Part shown: one piece after another, positions 38,510 through 47,253 of the stretch
Layout: each line of letters opens with the position of its first letter
Numbering within the stretch: position 1 is the stretch's first letter
NCBI RefSeq assembly: GCF_016907295.1
Contig: NZ_JAFBBR010000001.1
Span: forward strand, 1,674,001-1,738,000
Reading direction: 5' to 3'
Source of the DNA: Microbacterium dextranolyticum
GTDB taxonomy: Bacteria; Actinomycetota; Actinomycetes; Actinomycetales; Microbacteriaceae
DNA: 64,000 nt
Made by a program: the position numbers and the translations under genes
Notes under the pieces: model-generated
Databases searched by the model: none
Told to the model about the DNA's origin: nothing
Seen by the model: only the letters and a program-made list of their open reading frames with translations

Positions 38510-39684
38510 TGGTCGATGTCGGAGCCTTCGCAGGGCAGATCTTCGTGATCGTCCTGCTCGTGGTGGTGGCGATCTTCGTCGTCGTCGTGATCTTCCGTTC
38601 CATCCGGATCATCCCGCAGGCCTATTCGGGGGTCGTCGAACGCCTGGGCCGGTACCAGCGCACCCTCTCCCCCGGGCTCAACCTCCTGGTGCCCTTCGTC
38701 GACCGGCTGCGTCCGCTCGTCGACATGCGCGAGCAGGTGGTCTCCTTCCCGCCCCAGCCGGTGATCACCGAGGACAACCTGGTCGTCTCGATCGACACGG
38801 TGGTGTACTTCCAGGTGACGGATGCCCGGGCAGCGACCTACGAGATCGCCAACTACCTCTCCGCCGTCGAGCAGCTCACCACCACGACCCTGCGCAACGT
38901 GGTGGGCGGTTTGAACCTGGAAGAGGCACTGACCAGCCGCGATGAGATCAACGGTCAGCTTCGCGTCGTGCTCGACGAGGCCACCGGCAAGTGGGGCCTG
39001 CGCGTCTCGCGCGTCGAGCTGAAGGCGATCGATCCGCCGCACTCCATCCAGGATTCGATGGAGAAGCAGATGCGCGCCGAACGCGACCGTCGCGCCGCCA
39101 TCCTGACCGCCGAGGGTTCGAAGCAGTCGCAGATCCTGGAGGCCGAGGGTCGCCGTCAGGCGGCGATCCTGGGTGCCGAGGGAGACAAACAGGCGGCGGT
39201 GCTCCGTGCCCAGGGTGAGGCCGAAGCGATCCAGATGGTGTTCAACGCCATCCACGTCGGTGAGCCCGACGAGAAGCTGCTCGCCTACCAGTACCTGCAG
39301 ACCCTGCCCAAGATCGCGCAGAGTGCCTCCAGCAAGCTGTGGATCATTCCGAGCGAGCTGACCCAGGCACTGCAGGGCATCGGCGACGCGTTCGGTGGAC
39401 GCGCGAGCGCATCGCGGGGCGGGGCGAGCACGGCGGCGCAGAGCCGCGTGCCGCACGCCTCGTCGTCCGACGCGGCGGATGCTGCGGTCGAAGCCGCCCG
39501 GGCGGCGGCCTCCGCGGCCGACGACATCGCCACACAGGCGCGCTCCGCGGATCTCCCCGGCGCCGTCGCCGGCACGACACGTCGCGGGTCGGGTGGGTCG
39601 ACCATGGCACCGGCCGAGCAGGCGGATGCCGCGGAGGCACCCCCGGCGGACCTCGGCGACCCGAGCTCGCCCCGCGATGCCTGA
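38509..39684 (+). CDS. SPFH/Band 7 (stomatin-like) membrane protein
   Basis: This 391-residue protein has one N-terminal membrane helix (about 8-30). The SPFH domain is marked by RIIPQAYSGVVERLGRYQRT near residue 36 and QVVSFPPQPVITEDNL. A coiled coil (about 180-245) follows, with repeats of the form AEGxKQxxIL. The tail after about 300 is Ala/Ser-rich and probably disordered. Stomatin-like proteins assemble ring-shaped oligomers that scaffold membrane domains. The ATG overlaps the NfeD stop, the classical partner arrangement, and the stop overlaps the next gene by eight bases. Confidence 0.93.
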   Translation: MVDVGAFAGQIFVIVLLVVVAIFVVVVIFRSIRIIPQAYSGVVERLGRYQRTLSPGLNLLVPFVDRLRPLVDMREQVVSFPPQPVITEDNLVVSIDTVVYFQVTDARAATYEIANYLSAVEQLTTTTLRNVVGGLNLEEALTSRDEINGQLRVVLDEATGKWGLRVSRVELKAIDPPHSIQDSMEKQMRAERDRRAAILTAEGSKQSQILEAEGRRQAAILGAEGDKQAAVLRAQGEAEAIQMVFNAIHVGEPDEKLLAYQYLQTLPKIAQSASSKLWIIPSELTQALQGIGDAFGGRASASRGGASTAAQSRVPHASSSDAADAAVEAARAAASAADDIATQARSADLPGAVAGTTRRGSGGSTMAPAEQADAAEAPPADLGDPSSPRDA

Positions 39685-40474
39685 GGTGTCGCGCCCGCGG
39701 CATCCGTACCTCGCCGGCCCTGCCCCGCGAGTCCTCGCGCATCGGGGCTTCGTGTCTGCCGACGCGGCTCGCGACGGCATCGTGGAGAACACGTTCACCG
39801 CATTCGCCGCGGCCCACGCCGCCGGTGTCACCTACGCGGAGTCGGACTGCCACCTCACGGCGGACGGCGTCGTGGTGCTCTTCCACGACGCCGACCTGTC
39901 GCGCGTCACGGGAGACCCGCGGAAAGTCGCCGAGGTGCGGCATGCCGAGCTCTCGCGCATCATGGCCGATCGGGGCGGTCTGATCACCGCACCCGACGCG
40001 CTCGAGGCCTTTCCCGCGCTGCGATTCAATCTCGACGTGAAGGCGGACGACGCCGCTCTCCCCCTCGGTCGAGCCGTCGCCCGCCACGCGGACCGCACGC
40101 TCGTGACCAGCTTCTCCGATCGGCGTCGACGGGAGGCGCTCGATGCCGCACGCGCCGCGGGAGGCACACCGGCCACTTCCGCCGGGCAGGGGGTCGTCGC
40201 GCGCTTCGTCGCGGCGGCGGGCACCGGCTCGGCGGCTCTGGTCCGCCGCGCCCTGGCGGGCATCGATGCGTTGCAGGTGCCCGAGCGCGCCGGGGCGGTT
40301 CGCGTCGTCACCCCGCGGACGCTGAGACTGGCACATGCCGCCGGTGTCGAGATCCATGTCTGGACGGTGAACGACCGCGCCGATATGGACCGTCTCCTCG
40401 GCCTCGGTGTGGACGGACTGGTCACCGACCGCGCGGATCTCGCGCTTCGTGCGGTCTCCGCCCGATCCGTCTGA
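39677..40474 (+). CDS. Glycerophosphodiester phosphodiesterase
   Basis: This 265-residue TIM barrel matches GDPD enzymes, which cut glycerophosphodiesters to glycerol-3-phosphate and an alcohol. The motifs are the first catalytic His in RVLAHRGF near residue 20, metal-binding ENTFTAF and ESDCHLTADGVVVLFHD with the second His near 76, and FNLDVKAD. The C-terminal VHVWTVND-like strand reads EIHVWTVNDRADMDRLL. There is no signal peptide, so it is likely cytosolic. It overlaps the SPFH gene, suggesting a link between membrane domains and lipid turnover. Confidence 0.92.
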   Translation: MPEVSRPRHPYLAGPAPRVLAHRGFVSADAARDGIVENTFTAFAAAHAAGVTYAESDCHLTADGVVVLFHDADLSRVTGDPRKVAEVRHAELSRIMADRGGLITAPDALEAFPALRFNLDVKADDAALPLGRAVARHADRTLVTSFSDRRRREALDAARAAGGTPATSAGQGVVARFVAAAGTGSAALVRRALAGIDALQVPERAGAVRVVTPRTLRLAHAAGVEIHVWTVNDRADMDRLLGLGVDGLVTDRADLALRAVSARSV

Positions 40475-40536
40475 GCCGTTCGAGCGATATACCCCCTGAG
40501 CATCGGCTGTGAAACCGTGATGGGGCGCGTCCGTTC

Positions 40537-40566
40537 GGATGATGCGCACAGGTCGACGCGTTATAC
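40537..40566 (+). promoter_or_regulatory. Candidate rbpA promoter
   Basis: GGATG at 40537 and GTT at 40560 are 18 bases apart, resembling an ECF SigR/SigH-type promoter (GGAAT-18-GTT). A TTATAC within the same region could instead act as a housekeeping -10. Both would start about 20 bases before the ATG. Confidence 0.35.
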
Positions 40567-40590
40567 CTGACTGGACGAGAGGACCACACA

Positions 40591-40962
40591 ATGGCAGATC
40601 GCAGCCTGCGCGGCATCCGACTCGGCGCTTCCAGCCTACAGAGCGAGGAAGGCGTCGTGTTTCATGAGCGCGCCAATCACACCTATGTCTGCACGCAGTG
40701 CGGACGAGAGACCGTCATGACCTTCGCGGCCGACGCCGAGCTCCCCGAGGCCTGGGAATGCCGCACGTGCGGCGCCGAGGCCGTGCTCCGTGTCGGTGAC
40801 ACGGTGGTCGAGGTCGATCACTCGGGCGACAAGGTCGCCCGCACCCACTGGGACATGCTGCTCGAGCGGCGGACCGTCCCCGAGCTCGAGGAGCTTCTCG
40901 AAGAGCGCCTCGCTCTACTGAGGTCTCGCCGCGGCGGCGACGCCTCGCGTCTGAGCGCCTGA
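40591..40962 (+). CDS. rbpA: RNA polymerase-binding protein RbpA
   Basis: RbpA binds the primary sigma factor and RNA polymerase, stabilises the open complex and is specific to actinobacteria. This 123-residue protein has the basic N-terminal tail RSLRGIRLGASSLQSEEGV. The RbpA core has a zinc site CTQCG and CRTCG (residues 35-64). The C-terminal sigma-interaction helices include RTHWDMLLERRTVPELEELL. A GAGAGGA lies before the ATG. It faces lnt, the same neighbour as in mycobacteria. Its presence fits the extended and leaderless promoters seen here. Confidence 0.96.
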   Translation: MADRSLRGIRLGASSLQSEEGVVFHERANHTYVCTQCGRETVMTFAADAELPEAWECRTCGAEAVLRVGDTVVEVDHSGDKVARTHWDMLLERRTVPELEELLEERLALLRSRRGGDASRLSA

Positions 40963-40979
40963 GTCGCCCCACACCCGTC

Positions 40980-41017
40980 ACGCCCTCGGCTCCGATTCGC
41001 ATCGGAGCCGAGGGCGT
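40980..41017. terminator. 17-bp bidirectional terminator between rbpA and lnt
   Basis: A 17-base arm at 40980-40996 pairs perfectly with 41001-41017 around the loop TCGC. It lies between the two converging stops and can end both transcripts. There is no U-tract. Confidence 0.8.
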
Positions 41018-41034
41018 CGTCGTGGGCGCGCGGT

Positions 41035-42600
41035 TCACCCCTGGCGACGCACGCGCCGCCGACCGATCAGACCGACCGCGGCTAGGGCGATCACGCTCCC
41101 CCACCCGAGCAGGGTCTGCAGCGCGTCGCCGAGGACGACGGGCGGCGTCAGCCCCGTACGCAGGGGCACATCGGTGACCATCGCACCGGGTTGATCCGCG
41201 GGCAGCTGATCGATGGTCGAGCCGTCGGGTGCGATCACCTGGCTCGTGCCGACAGTGGACAGATTGACGACAGCGCGGCCCGTCTCGACGGCGCGCATCC
41301 GGGCGAAGGCGAGCTGCTGGAGGTTCTCGTCCGTGCCGCGGAAATCGGCGTTGTTCGTCTGGAACATGTACACCTGCGCCCCGGCGAGAGCTCCGTCGCG
41401 GATCACGTCGTCGTAGATCACGTCGAAGCAGATGGCGAGCCCGATACCGACCCCGTCGACGTTCACGTGGGGCGTGGCGGTTCCCGGCGTGTACTCGCGC
41501 CCGATGAGGTCGATGAGGTCGGGAGCGAACGGTCGCCAGAAGTCACGGTCCGGCACGTACTCGCCGAAGGGCACGGGATGCCGCTTGTCGTAGGTCTGGC
41601 TGGGTCGATCCGCTCCGACGTCCCAGACGAGCGACGAGTTGAAGTACTCGTCGCCGCGCTTCGTGACCGCGGAGACCAGCAAGGGGGCGTCGATGCGTTC
41701 GGACAGGCCGGCGAGCGTGCGGGCGACCGATGCGTTGGCCGTGGGGTCGGCATCCACACCGCCCTCGGGCCAGAGCAGCAGGTCCAGCCTGCTGTGCTCG
41801 ATCGGCGCTGTCGCCGACAGCTGCGCCCGCAGCACGTCGTACGGTGCGCGCGTGTCGAAGTATCCCGCCGGGCCGTTCCCCTGCACGGAGCCCACTCGGA
41901 TCGTTCCGGCAGCGGTCGTGGGAAAGGCGGGAACCAGCACCAGCGCGGCGATCGCCGCTGCCGCCGGCAACAGACGCCGCAGGTCGCGCCGACGCCCGCC
42001 CCGCGCGTACTCGAGCGCGGCCGCGCTCGCGAACACGATCAGGAACGACAGTCCGCTCATGCCGACCCACGAGGCGACCTCGGCCAGCGGCGAGGATGCC
42101 TGGGTGACGCCGAGCCTCGCCCACGGGAACCCTCCGTACGGGAACGTGCCGAGCAGCTCCTCGCGCGCGACCCACAGGCCCGCGACAAGTGCCGGCAGCG
42201 CGATGAGGCGCCCGTACGTCCCCGGCGCGATGCGTGGCATCCAGCGGTAGGCCAGAGCGAGGGGAATCGCCATCGCGGCCGTCAGGAGCGCTTCAAGCGT
42301 GGACAGTGCGATCCACGGAATCGGCCCGAGGTAGCGGGCGGTGAAGGACAGGTTCACAAAGAACAGCGCCGCGCCGAAGACGAAGCCGACGAGCAGGGCC
42401 GCGCCGGCGCGGCGGCCGATCAGCGAGAGCAGTGCGAGCGGGACGGCGATGAAGACGGCCGGCCACCACGCGACGGCGGGGAAGGCGAGGGTGAGCACGA
42501 GCCCCGCCGCCGCGGCCGTGACGAGTGCGAGCCAGAGTGGCAGCACCGGCCTGGCGGACGCCTGTTCGGGCACAGGGGAAGGGCGGCGGTGGGCAGACAC
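41035..42600 (-). CDS. lnt: Apolipoprotein N-acyltransferase
   Basis: Lnt adds the third acyl chain to lipoproteins. The 521-residue protein has about seven membrane helices plus an extracytoplasmic nitrilase-like domain. The triad is visible: Glu in LLLWPEGG near 278, Lys in YDKRHPVPFGEY near 337, and Cys in LAICFDVIYDD near 390. Residues 1-18 are a hydrophilic, Pro-rich lead. The GTG start follows TAAGCT by six bases. Unlike the Mycobacterium tuberculosis version, it is not fused to a mannosyltransferase. helY lies just upstream but has a separate context. Confidence 0.93.
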   Translation of the reverse strand: MSAHRRPSPVPEQASARPVLPLWLALVTAAAAGLVLTLAFPAVAWWPAVFIAVPLALLSLIGRRAGAALLVGFVFGAALFFVNLSFTARYLGPIPWIALSTLEALLTAAMAIPLALAYRWMPRIAPGTYGRLIALPALVAGLWVAREELLGTFPYGGFPWARLGVTQASSPLAEVASWVGMSGLSFLIVFASAAALEYARGGRRRDLRRLLPAAAAIAALVLVPAFPTTAAGTIRVGSVQGNGPAGYFDTRAPYDVLRAQLSATAPIEHSRLDLLLWPEGGVDADPTANASVARTLAGLSERIDAPLLVSAVTKRGDEYFNSSLVWDVGADRPSQTYDKRHPVPFGEYVPDRDFWRPFAPDLIDLIGREYTPGTATPHVNVDGVGIGLAICFDVIYDDVIRDGALAGAQVYMFQTNNADFRGTDENLQQLAFARMRAVETGRAVVNLSTVGTSQVIAPDGSTIDQLPADQPGAMVTDVPLRTGLTPPVVLGDALQTLLGWGSVIALAAVGLIGRRRVRRQG

Positions 42601-42606
42601 GGATCG

Positions 42607-42612
42607 AGCTTA
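42607..42612 (-). promoter_or_regulatory. -10 element TAAGCT for lnt
   Basis: On the minus strand TAAGCT is followed by CGATCC and the GTG at 42600, the six-base leaderless spacing. It lies 11 bases beyond the helY stop. Confidence 0.6.
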
Positions 42613-42623
42613 GGCGGGTGACG

Positions 42624-45077
42624 TCAGAGCGAGCCGTACACCACGATGCCGCGTCGAACCGCCTCGAGCGCGGCGCGGGCGGTCCCGGCCAGCGGCGCCG
42701 CGGCGACGAGCGACAGTTGATCGAGCAGGTCTATCGTCTGCTTCGCCCACCGGACGAAGTCACCCGCCGGGAGGTCCGCTTCGTCGAGCACACGGTCCAG
42801 CGACGCCCCGCGCGCCCAGGAGTGCATCGCTGTGGCGAGACCCACGGAGACCGCCGCCGTGCCGGGAAGGCGATGGTCCTGTTCGAGATCGTCCAGGCGC
42901 GCCCACAACTGCTGGGTTGCATCGAGTGCCGACCGGAACGGGCCCCGGGGCAGGCCGTGCTCGCCGGCACCGCCGTCGTCGCGGCGCGGTTCGTAGACGA
43001 GGCAGCAGGCCAGCGCGGCGAGACCCGGAGCATCGAGAGATGTCCACAGGTTTTGCCGAAGAGACTCGGCGACGAGCAGGTCGCGCTCGCCGTAGATGCG
43101 CTTCATCGTCGCCCCCGCCGGTGTCAGGGTCGCTGCGCCCGCGGCGTCGATGCGCACGTAGTCGAGGGCGACGAGGACATCCACCACCCGGTCGAACACG
43201 CGAGCGACGGTGCCCGTGCGTGCCTGGATCTGGCGGCGGGTCTTCTCGACACGACGGTGCAGCTTCGCGTGCCGCTCTCCCCAGCGAGCGTGCGCCTCCC
43301 GGTCCGGGCAGGTATGGCACGGGTGACGCTGCATCCGGGTGCGCAGCGACTGGATCTCGTGTTGACGCTGCTCGCGCAGGCGGATCGGCGCCGTCCGATC
43401 GGCGCGATGGAGCTTCTCGAGATCGCTCAGGTCGCTGCGCAGCTGCGCGTACTCGACGAAGTCACCGCGGTCGCACGTCATGGCGGTGACGTAGCCCGCC
43501 AGCGACTCCTCGGCATCCTTCACCTCCCGCGCGAGCCCGACGACCGCTCGGTCGGCCTGGAACTGCGCGAACGACGATTCCAGGATCTCGCGAGCGCGCT
43601 CACGACCGAACTGGTCGATGAGGTTCACCGCCATGTTGTAGGTCGGTCGGAAGCTCGAATTGAGCGGATACGTGCGACGTGACGCGAGCGCGGCGACCGC
43701 CTGCGGGTCGAGGGAGTCGGTCCACTGGATGACGGCGTGGCCCTCGACGTCGATCCCGCGCCGCCCCGCACGGCCCGTGAGCTGCGTGTACTCCCCCGAG
43801 GTGATCGCCACTCGTGCCTCGCCGTTGAACTTCTCGAGCTTCTCGAGCACAACGGTGCGCGCCGGCATGTTGATGCCGAGGGCGAGGGTCTCGGTGGCGA
43901 AGACCACCTTGACGAGCTTGCGACGGAACAGCTCCTCGACGACCTCCTTGAATGCCGGGAGGAGGCCGGCGTGGTGGGCGGCGACGCCGCGCTCCAGGTT
44001 GCCGCGCCATTCCCAGTAGCCGAGCACCTGCAGGTCCTCCTCGCGAAGGGTGTGCGTGCGCTCGTCGATCACCCGGCGGATCTCGTCCTGTTCCTCGCGC
44101 GTCGTCAGGCGCAGACCCGATCGACGCACCTGCTGAACGGCACCCTCGCAGCCGGCGCGCGAGAAGATGAAGAAGATCGCGGGAAGCAGGTTCGCCCGCT
44201 CGAGAACCTGCACCACGTGCGGACGATCGATCCGCTCGAGCCGCGTGGCGTGCCCCGGACGATGCCCGTTTCTCGGGGCACGACGCTGACCGGCACCGTG
44301 TCCGCCGCGCGCGCGTTGGGGCTGACTGTCCGGGCGCGCCGAGCCGCCGGAGCGCAGACGCATGAGCTCGTTGTTGACACGCGGTGTCGCCGCCCCGGCC
44401 CGGTCGTCGAACAGCGGCAGCAGGTCGCCGCGCACCAGCACGTGCTGCTCGAGCGGCACGGGGCGGCTCTCCGACACGATCACCTCGGTGTCACCGCGGA
44501 CGGTGTCGAGCCAGTCGCCGAACTCCTCGGCGTTCGACACCGTCGCCGACAGCGAGATCAACCGCACGTCGGCCGGCAGGTGGATGATGATTTCCTCCCA
44601 CACGGCTCCACGGAATCGATCCGCGAGGTAGTGGACTTCGTCCATCACGACGTAGCGGAGCCCGCGCAGCGCCGGCGAATCCGCGTAGAGCATATTGCGG
44701 AGCACCTCGGTGGTCATGACCACGACGCGTGCGCTGCCGTTGATGTTCGTGTCGCCGGTGAGAAGGCCGACCTCGCTCTCGCCGTAGACCTGCTGAAGCT
44801 CACGGAACTTCTGGTTCGACAGCGCTTTCATCGGCGTCGTGTAGAACGCCTTCTCCCCCGACGTGAGCATGGCGAGGTGGATCGCGAACTCGCCCACGAT
44901 GGTCTTGCCCGCGCCGGTGGGAGCCGCCACCAGCACGCTGCGGCCGTCTTCCAGAGCGTGGCATCCCGCGATCTGGAAGGGGTCGAGGTCGAACCGCTGC
45001 GCGGCGGCGAACGACGACGTCAGGGGATGCGCCCGCTGCGCCTGAGCTCGCGCGTAGCGCGTGGCCGCGTCGGTCAC
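42624..45077 (-). CDS. helY: Ski2/Mtr4-like DEVH-box helicase HelY
   Basis: This 817-residue superfamily 2 helicase has the Q-like LDPFQIAGCHALE, Walker A APTGAGKT at residues 52-59, the MDEVHYLAD box near 150, SLSATVSN, and motif VI QLTGRAGRRGID near 455. The C-terminal half matches the Ski2-like helical domain, with a CHTCPD cluster. A basic, Arg/Gly-rich insert (about 245-300) separates the two RecA domains. HelY is actinobacterial and implicated in RNA or DNA unwinding. The GTG start overlaps the tatC stop (GTGA), the conserved tatA-tatC-helY order. Confidence 0.94.
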   Translation of the reverse strand: MTDAATRYARAQAQRAHPLTSSFAAAQRFDLDPFQIAGCHALEDGRSVLVAAPTGAGKTIVGEFAIHLAMLTSGEKAFYTTPMKALSNQKFRELQQVYGESEVGLLTGDTNINGSARVVVMTTEVLRNMLYADSPALRGLRYVVMDEVHYLADRFRGAVWEEIIIHLPADVRLISLSATVSNAEEFGDWLDTVRGDTEVIVSESRPVPLEQHVLVRGDLLPLFDDRAGAATPRVNNELMRLRSGGSARPDSQPQRARGGHGAGQRRAPRNGHRPGHATRLERIDRPHVVQVLERANLLPAIFFIFSRAGCEGAVQQVRRSGLRLTTREEQDEIRRVIDERTHTLREEDLQVLGYWEWRGNLERGVAAHHAGLLPAFKEVVEELFRRKLVKVVFATETLALGINMPARTVVLEKLEKFNGEARVAITSGEYTQLTGRAGRRGIDVEGHAVIQWTDSLDPQAVAALASRRTYPLNSSFRPTYNMAVNLIDQFGRERAREILESSFAQFQADRAVVGLAREVKDAEESLAGYVTAMTCDRGDFVEYAQLRSDLSDLEKLHRADRTAPIRLREQRQHEIQSLRTRMQRHPCHTCPDREAHARWGERHAKLHRRVEKTRRQIQARTGTVARVFDRVVDVLVALDYVRIDAAGAATLTPAGATMKRIYGERDLLVAESLRQNLWTSLDAPGLAALACCLVYEPRRDDGGAGEHGLPRGPFRSALDATQQLWARLDDLEQDHRLPGTAAVSVGLATAMHSWARGASLDRVLDEADLPAGDFVRWAKQTIDLLDQLSLVAAAPLAGTARAALEAVRRGIVVYGSL

Positions 45078-45889
45078 AGGGTCGCCTTCAGGGCGGCGGC
45101 GGAACGCTTCGCTCGACGCCGATCGAACAGCATCGAGAGGCCCGCCGCGGCGAAGAAGAGCACGACGAGGATGCCCGCGAGCATGAGCATGCTCACGATG
45201 TCGGCCGCTGGCGTCGCGAGTCCCGCGAAACCGACGGCGATGAGCACCGCGACGCGCCAGGCTTTGAGGATCGCGCGACCCGACATGATCCCGGCGAGGT
45301 TCAACGCCACCAGGAAGACGGGAACGACGAAGGAGACTCCGACGACGATGATGAGTTTGAAGACGAAGTCGTAGTAGTACTTGCTGTCGAACCAGTTCGC
45401 CGCCCCTTCGGGGGTGAACGTCGCCATCAGCTCGACGATGTGGGGCATGACCCACCAGCCCACGTAGCAGCCCGCGAAGAAGAGGGGAACCGCGGCGGCG
45501 ACGAATCCGATCGTGTACTGGATCTCCTTGCGGGTCAGTCCGGGCATCAGGAACGCCCACAGCTGCCACAGCCAGACCGGCGCCGAGATGATGATGCCCA
45601 CCACGAACGAGATGCGCAGCCGCATGTCGAAGGGGCCGGTGACGGTCTGGTACATGAGACCGACCTTGTCCTCCATCCCGCGCTGCGCAGCGACGACACG
45701 GATGGGCTCGGTCATCGCCCAAATGATCCAGTCGGTCAGGAAATACGCCACCACCATGCCCACGACAAGGGCGATGAGAGCGATCACGATGCGCTTGCGC
45801 AGCTCCCCGAGGTGCTGTGCGAGCGACATCCTCTTGTCGCCGCGCGGAGAATCGTCCGTTCCGAGCGGCGGGTGCTCCGCCGTGGCCAC
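45074..45889 (-). CDS. tatC: Sec-independent protein translocase TatC
   Basis: TatC recognises twin-arginine signal peptides of folded proteins. It has six membrane helices beginning after MSLAQHLGELRKRIVIAL, with the family motifs LWAFLMPGLTRKE and a conserved PxFLVALN-like helix. The exact start is unclear. A GTG at 45889, just after the tatA stop, gives 271 residues. ATGs at 45931 and 45949 would overlap tatA, and an ATG at 45829 begins at the core. None has a strong ribosome site. The stop overlaps helY by GTGA. Confidence 0.93.
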   Translation of the reverse strand: MATAEHPPLGTDDSPRGDKRMSLAQHLGELRKRIVIALIALVVGMVVAYFLTDWIIWAMTEPIRVVAAQRGMEDKVGLMYQTVTGPFDMRLRISFVVGIIISAPVWLWQLWAFLMPGLTRKEIQYTIGFVAAAVPLFFAGCYVGWWVMPHIVELMATFTPEGAANWFDSKYYYDFVFKLIIVVGVSFVVPVFLVALNLAGIMSGRAILKAWRVAVLIAVGFAGLATPAADIVSMLMLAGILVVLFFAAAGLSMLFDRRRAKRSAAALKATL

Positions 45890-45896
45890 CGACGGA

Positions 45897-46190
45897 TCAG
45901 GAAGCGGAATCGGGGGTGCGCGGCGTGGCATCCGCCGGTGCACCGGCAACAGGCGTCTGCGGCGCGGCCGTGTTCTGCACGGTCGGTGCCGCGGGCGTCG
46001 CCGGCGCGTCTGCGGCCGTCGAGGCCGCGGGAGCGTCGTCGTCCTTCATCGCCTTCATCTCACCCTTGAAGATCCGGGCGGACTGACCCATGCTCTTGGC
46101 CAGCGCGGGGAGCTTCGCCGCACCGAAGAGGAGCAGGATCACGATCAGAAGGATCCACAGATGCGGTCCGGTCAGCAGGTTGCTCGGCAT
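45897..46190 (-). CDS. tatA: Sec-independent protein translocase TatA
   Basis: TatA forms the protein-conducting part of the twin-arginine translocon. The 97-residue protein has one N-terminal membrane helix (LWILLIVILLLFGAAKLP) followed by the amphipathic helix ALAKSMGQSARIFKGEMK with the hinge FGAAKLP. An Ala/Pro/Thr-rich disordered tail follows. The ATG at 46190 has AAGGGA about five bases upstream. tatA-tatC-helY downstream of pafBC is the standard actinobacterial order. A single TatA with no tatB is seen here. Confidence 0.95.
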   Translation of the reverse strand: MPSNLLTGPHLWILLIVILLLFGAAKLPALAKSMGQSARIFKGEMKAMKDDDAPAASTAADAPATPAAPTVQNTAAPQTPVAGAPADATPRTPDSAS

Positions 46191-46219
46191 TTCGTTCCCT
46201 TGTTCGCAAGCCTCTGCCC

Positions 46220-46225
46220 AGTGTA
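46220..46225 (-). promoter_or_regulatory. -10 element TACACT for tatA-tatC-helY
   Basis: On the minus strand TACACT is followed by a predicted start near 46213 and a leader of about 23 bases holding the AAGGGA ribosome site. It would free the tat genes from pafBC control. Confidence 0.4.
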
Positions 46226-46296
46226 ACCGCCGCTCCCGCCGATCGGCTGGCAGCGCCGCGGAACCGGACGGGAGGACGCCCGACCTCGTGCGACGT

Positions 46297-47253
46297 TCAG
46301 CGGTACTGCTCGAGACCGGCCTGTGCCCACGCCGCAGTCGCCTCGCGCGCATCGGTCGGGCCGAGGATCTCGAGCTCTCCACCGAGACGAGCGGCGAGGC
46401 GCTTGAGGCTGCGCGCGTCGCCGAGACGGATGGAGGCGATGCGCAGGCCGTCGTGGGCATCGCGTTCGTCGACGACGAAGTCGGCGAGGAGCGGAGAGAT
46501 GGTGTGGCGGTAGCGCACCTGTACCTCCACATCGCCGTCGCCCGGCTCGAAGAGATCCGGCACGGCGTCGGCTCCGTGCGTCGTGGGGATGTCGGTCACC
46601 CGCACATCCGAGACTCGGTCGAGGTGGAACGTGCGAACCGCCTCGCGCAGGTGGCACCAGCCCTGCAGATACCACTGACCTCCCGCGATGTGCACCTTGA
46701 CGGGATCGACGGTGCGCGTGGTCGCGGGCGCGTCCGGCGCCTGGTACCCGAACGAGACGGCGACACCGCGGCGCAACGCCTCGGCGACGGCGGCGCGCAC
46801 GTCATCCACGCGCTCGGGCGCGACGATCACATCCGCCGGCGCTCCGGACGTGCCCCGGGCGAGTTTGGCCAGCAGCCCCTGGACGACGCCGCTGTCGCCG
46901 ACGCCGGGGAGCGAGGCCGCGAGCTGCAGTCCGGCGAGGAGCGCGGCAGCCTCGCGTGCGGTCAGCCGCGGCGTCCGCTCGAGGCCGACCGCATTGGTGA
47001 TCACGATGAGATCCTGCTGATCCAGAAGATCCCAGTCGATGTCGAACAGGTCGTTCGCCATCTGCCAGAACCCGCCTTCGCCGGGCAGGCCGATGACCGT
47101 GAGCTTCTCGACCATGGCGCGCATCTGCTCGGGGGTGACCTCGAAGTCCTCCGCCGCGTCGACGAGAGACACCTCCCCCTTGCCGATGAGGTAGGGCACG
47201 AGCTGCAGGATCAGTGCCGCTCGGTCGGTGGCGAGGAGTGGTCGCGCGCTCAC
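46297..47253 (-). CDS. pafC: WYL-domain transcriptional regulator PafC
   Basis: The 318-residue protein has an N-terminal winged-helix-like region (about 10-75, DAAEDFEVTPEQMRAMVEKL). A WYL domain (about 140-230) contains QWYLQGWCHLREAVRTFHLDRV, and a C-terminal WCX-type domain follows. PafBC together activate DNA-damage genes independently of LexA in mycobacteria. The GTG start overlaps the pafB stop (GTGA), so the two subunits are made together. The Pup ligase pafA that usually lies nearby is absent. Confidence 0.9.
   Translation of the reverse strand: MSARPLLATDRAALILQLVPYLIGKGEVSLVDAAEDFEVTPEQMRAMVEKLTVIGLPGEGGFWQMANDLFDIDWDLLDQQDLIVITNAVGLERTPRLTAREAAALLAGLQLAASLPGVGDSGVVQGLLAKLARGTSGAPADVIVAPERVDDVRAAVAEALRRGVAVSFGYQAPDAPATTRTVDPVKVHIAGGQWYLQGWCHLREAVRTFHLDRVSDVRVTDIPTTHGADAVPDLFEPGDGDVEVQVRYRHTISPLLADFVVDERDAHDGLRIASIRLGDARSLKRLAARLGGELEILGPTDAREATAAWAQAGLEQYR

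Noticed and set aside
40474-40591. TATACC repeated at 40486 and 40562 as a regulatory repeat
   Set aside because: The two copies are short and have different flanks. One may be part of a promoter; the other looks like chance.
45829-45949. A definite tatC start
   Set aside because: Four starts are possible between 45829 and 45949 and none has a good ribosome site, so I report the 45889 GTG only as the best compromise.
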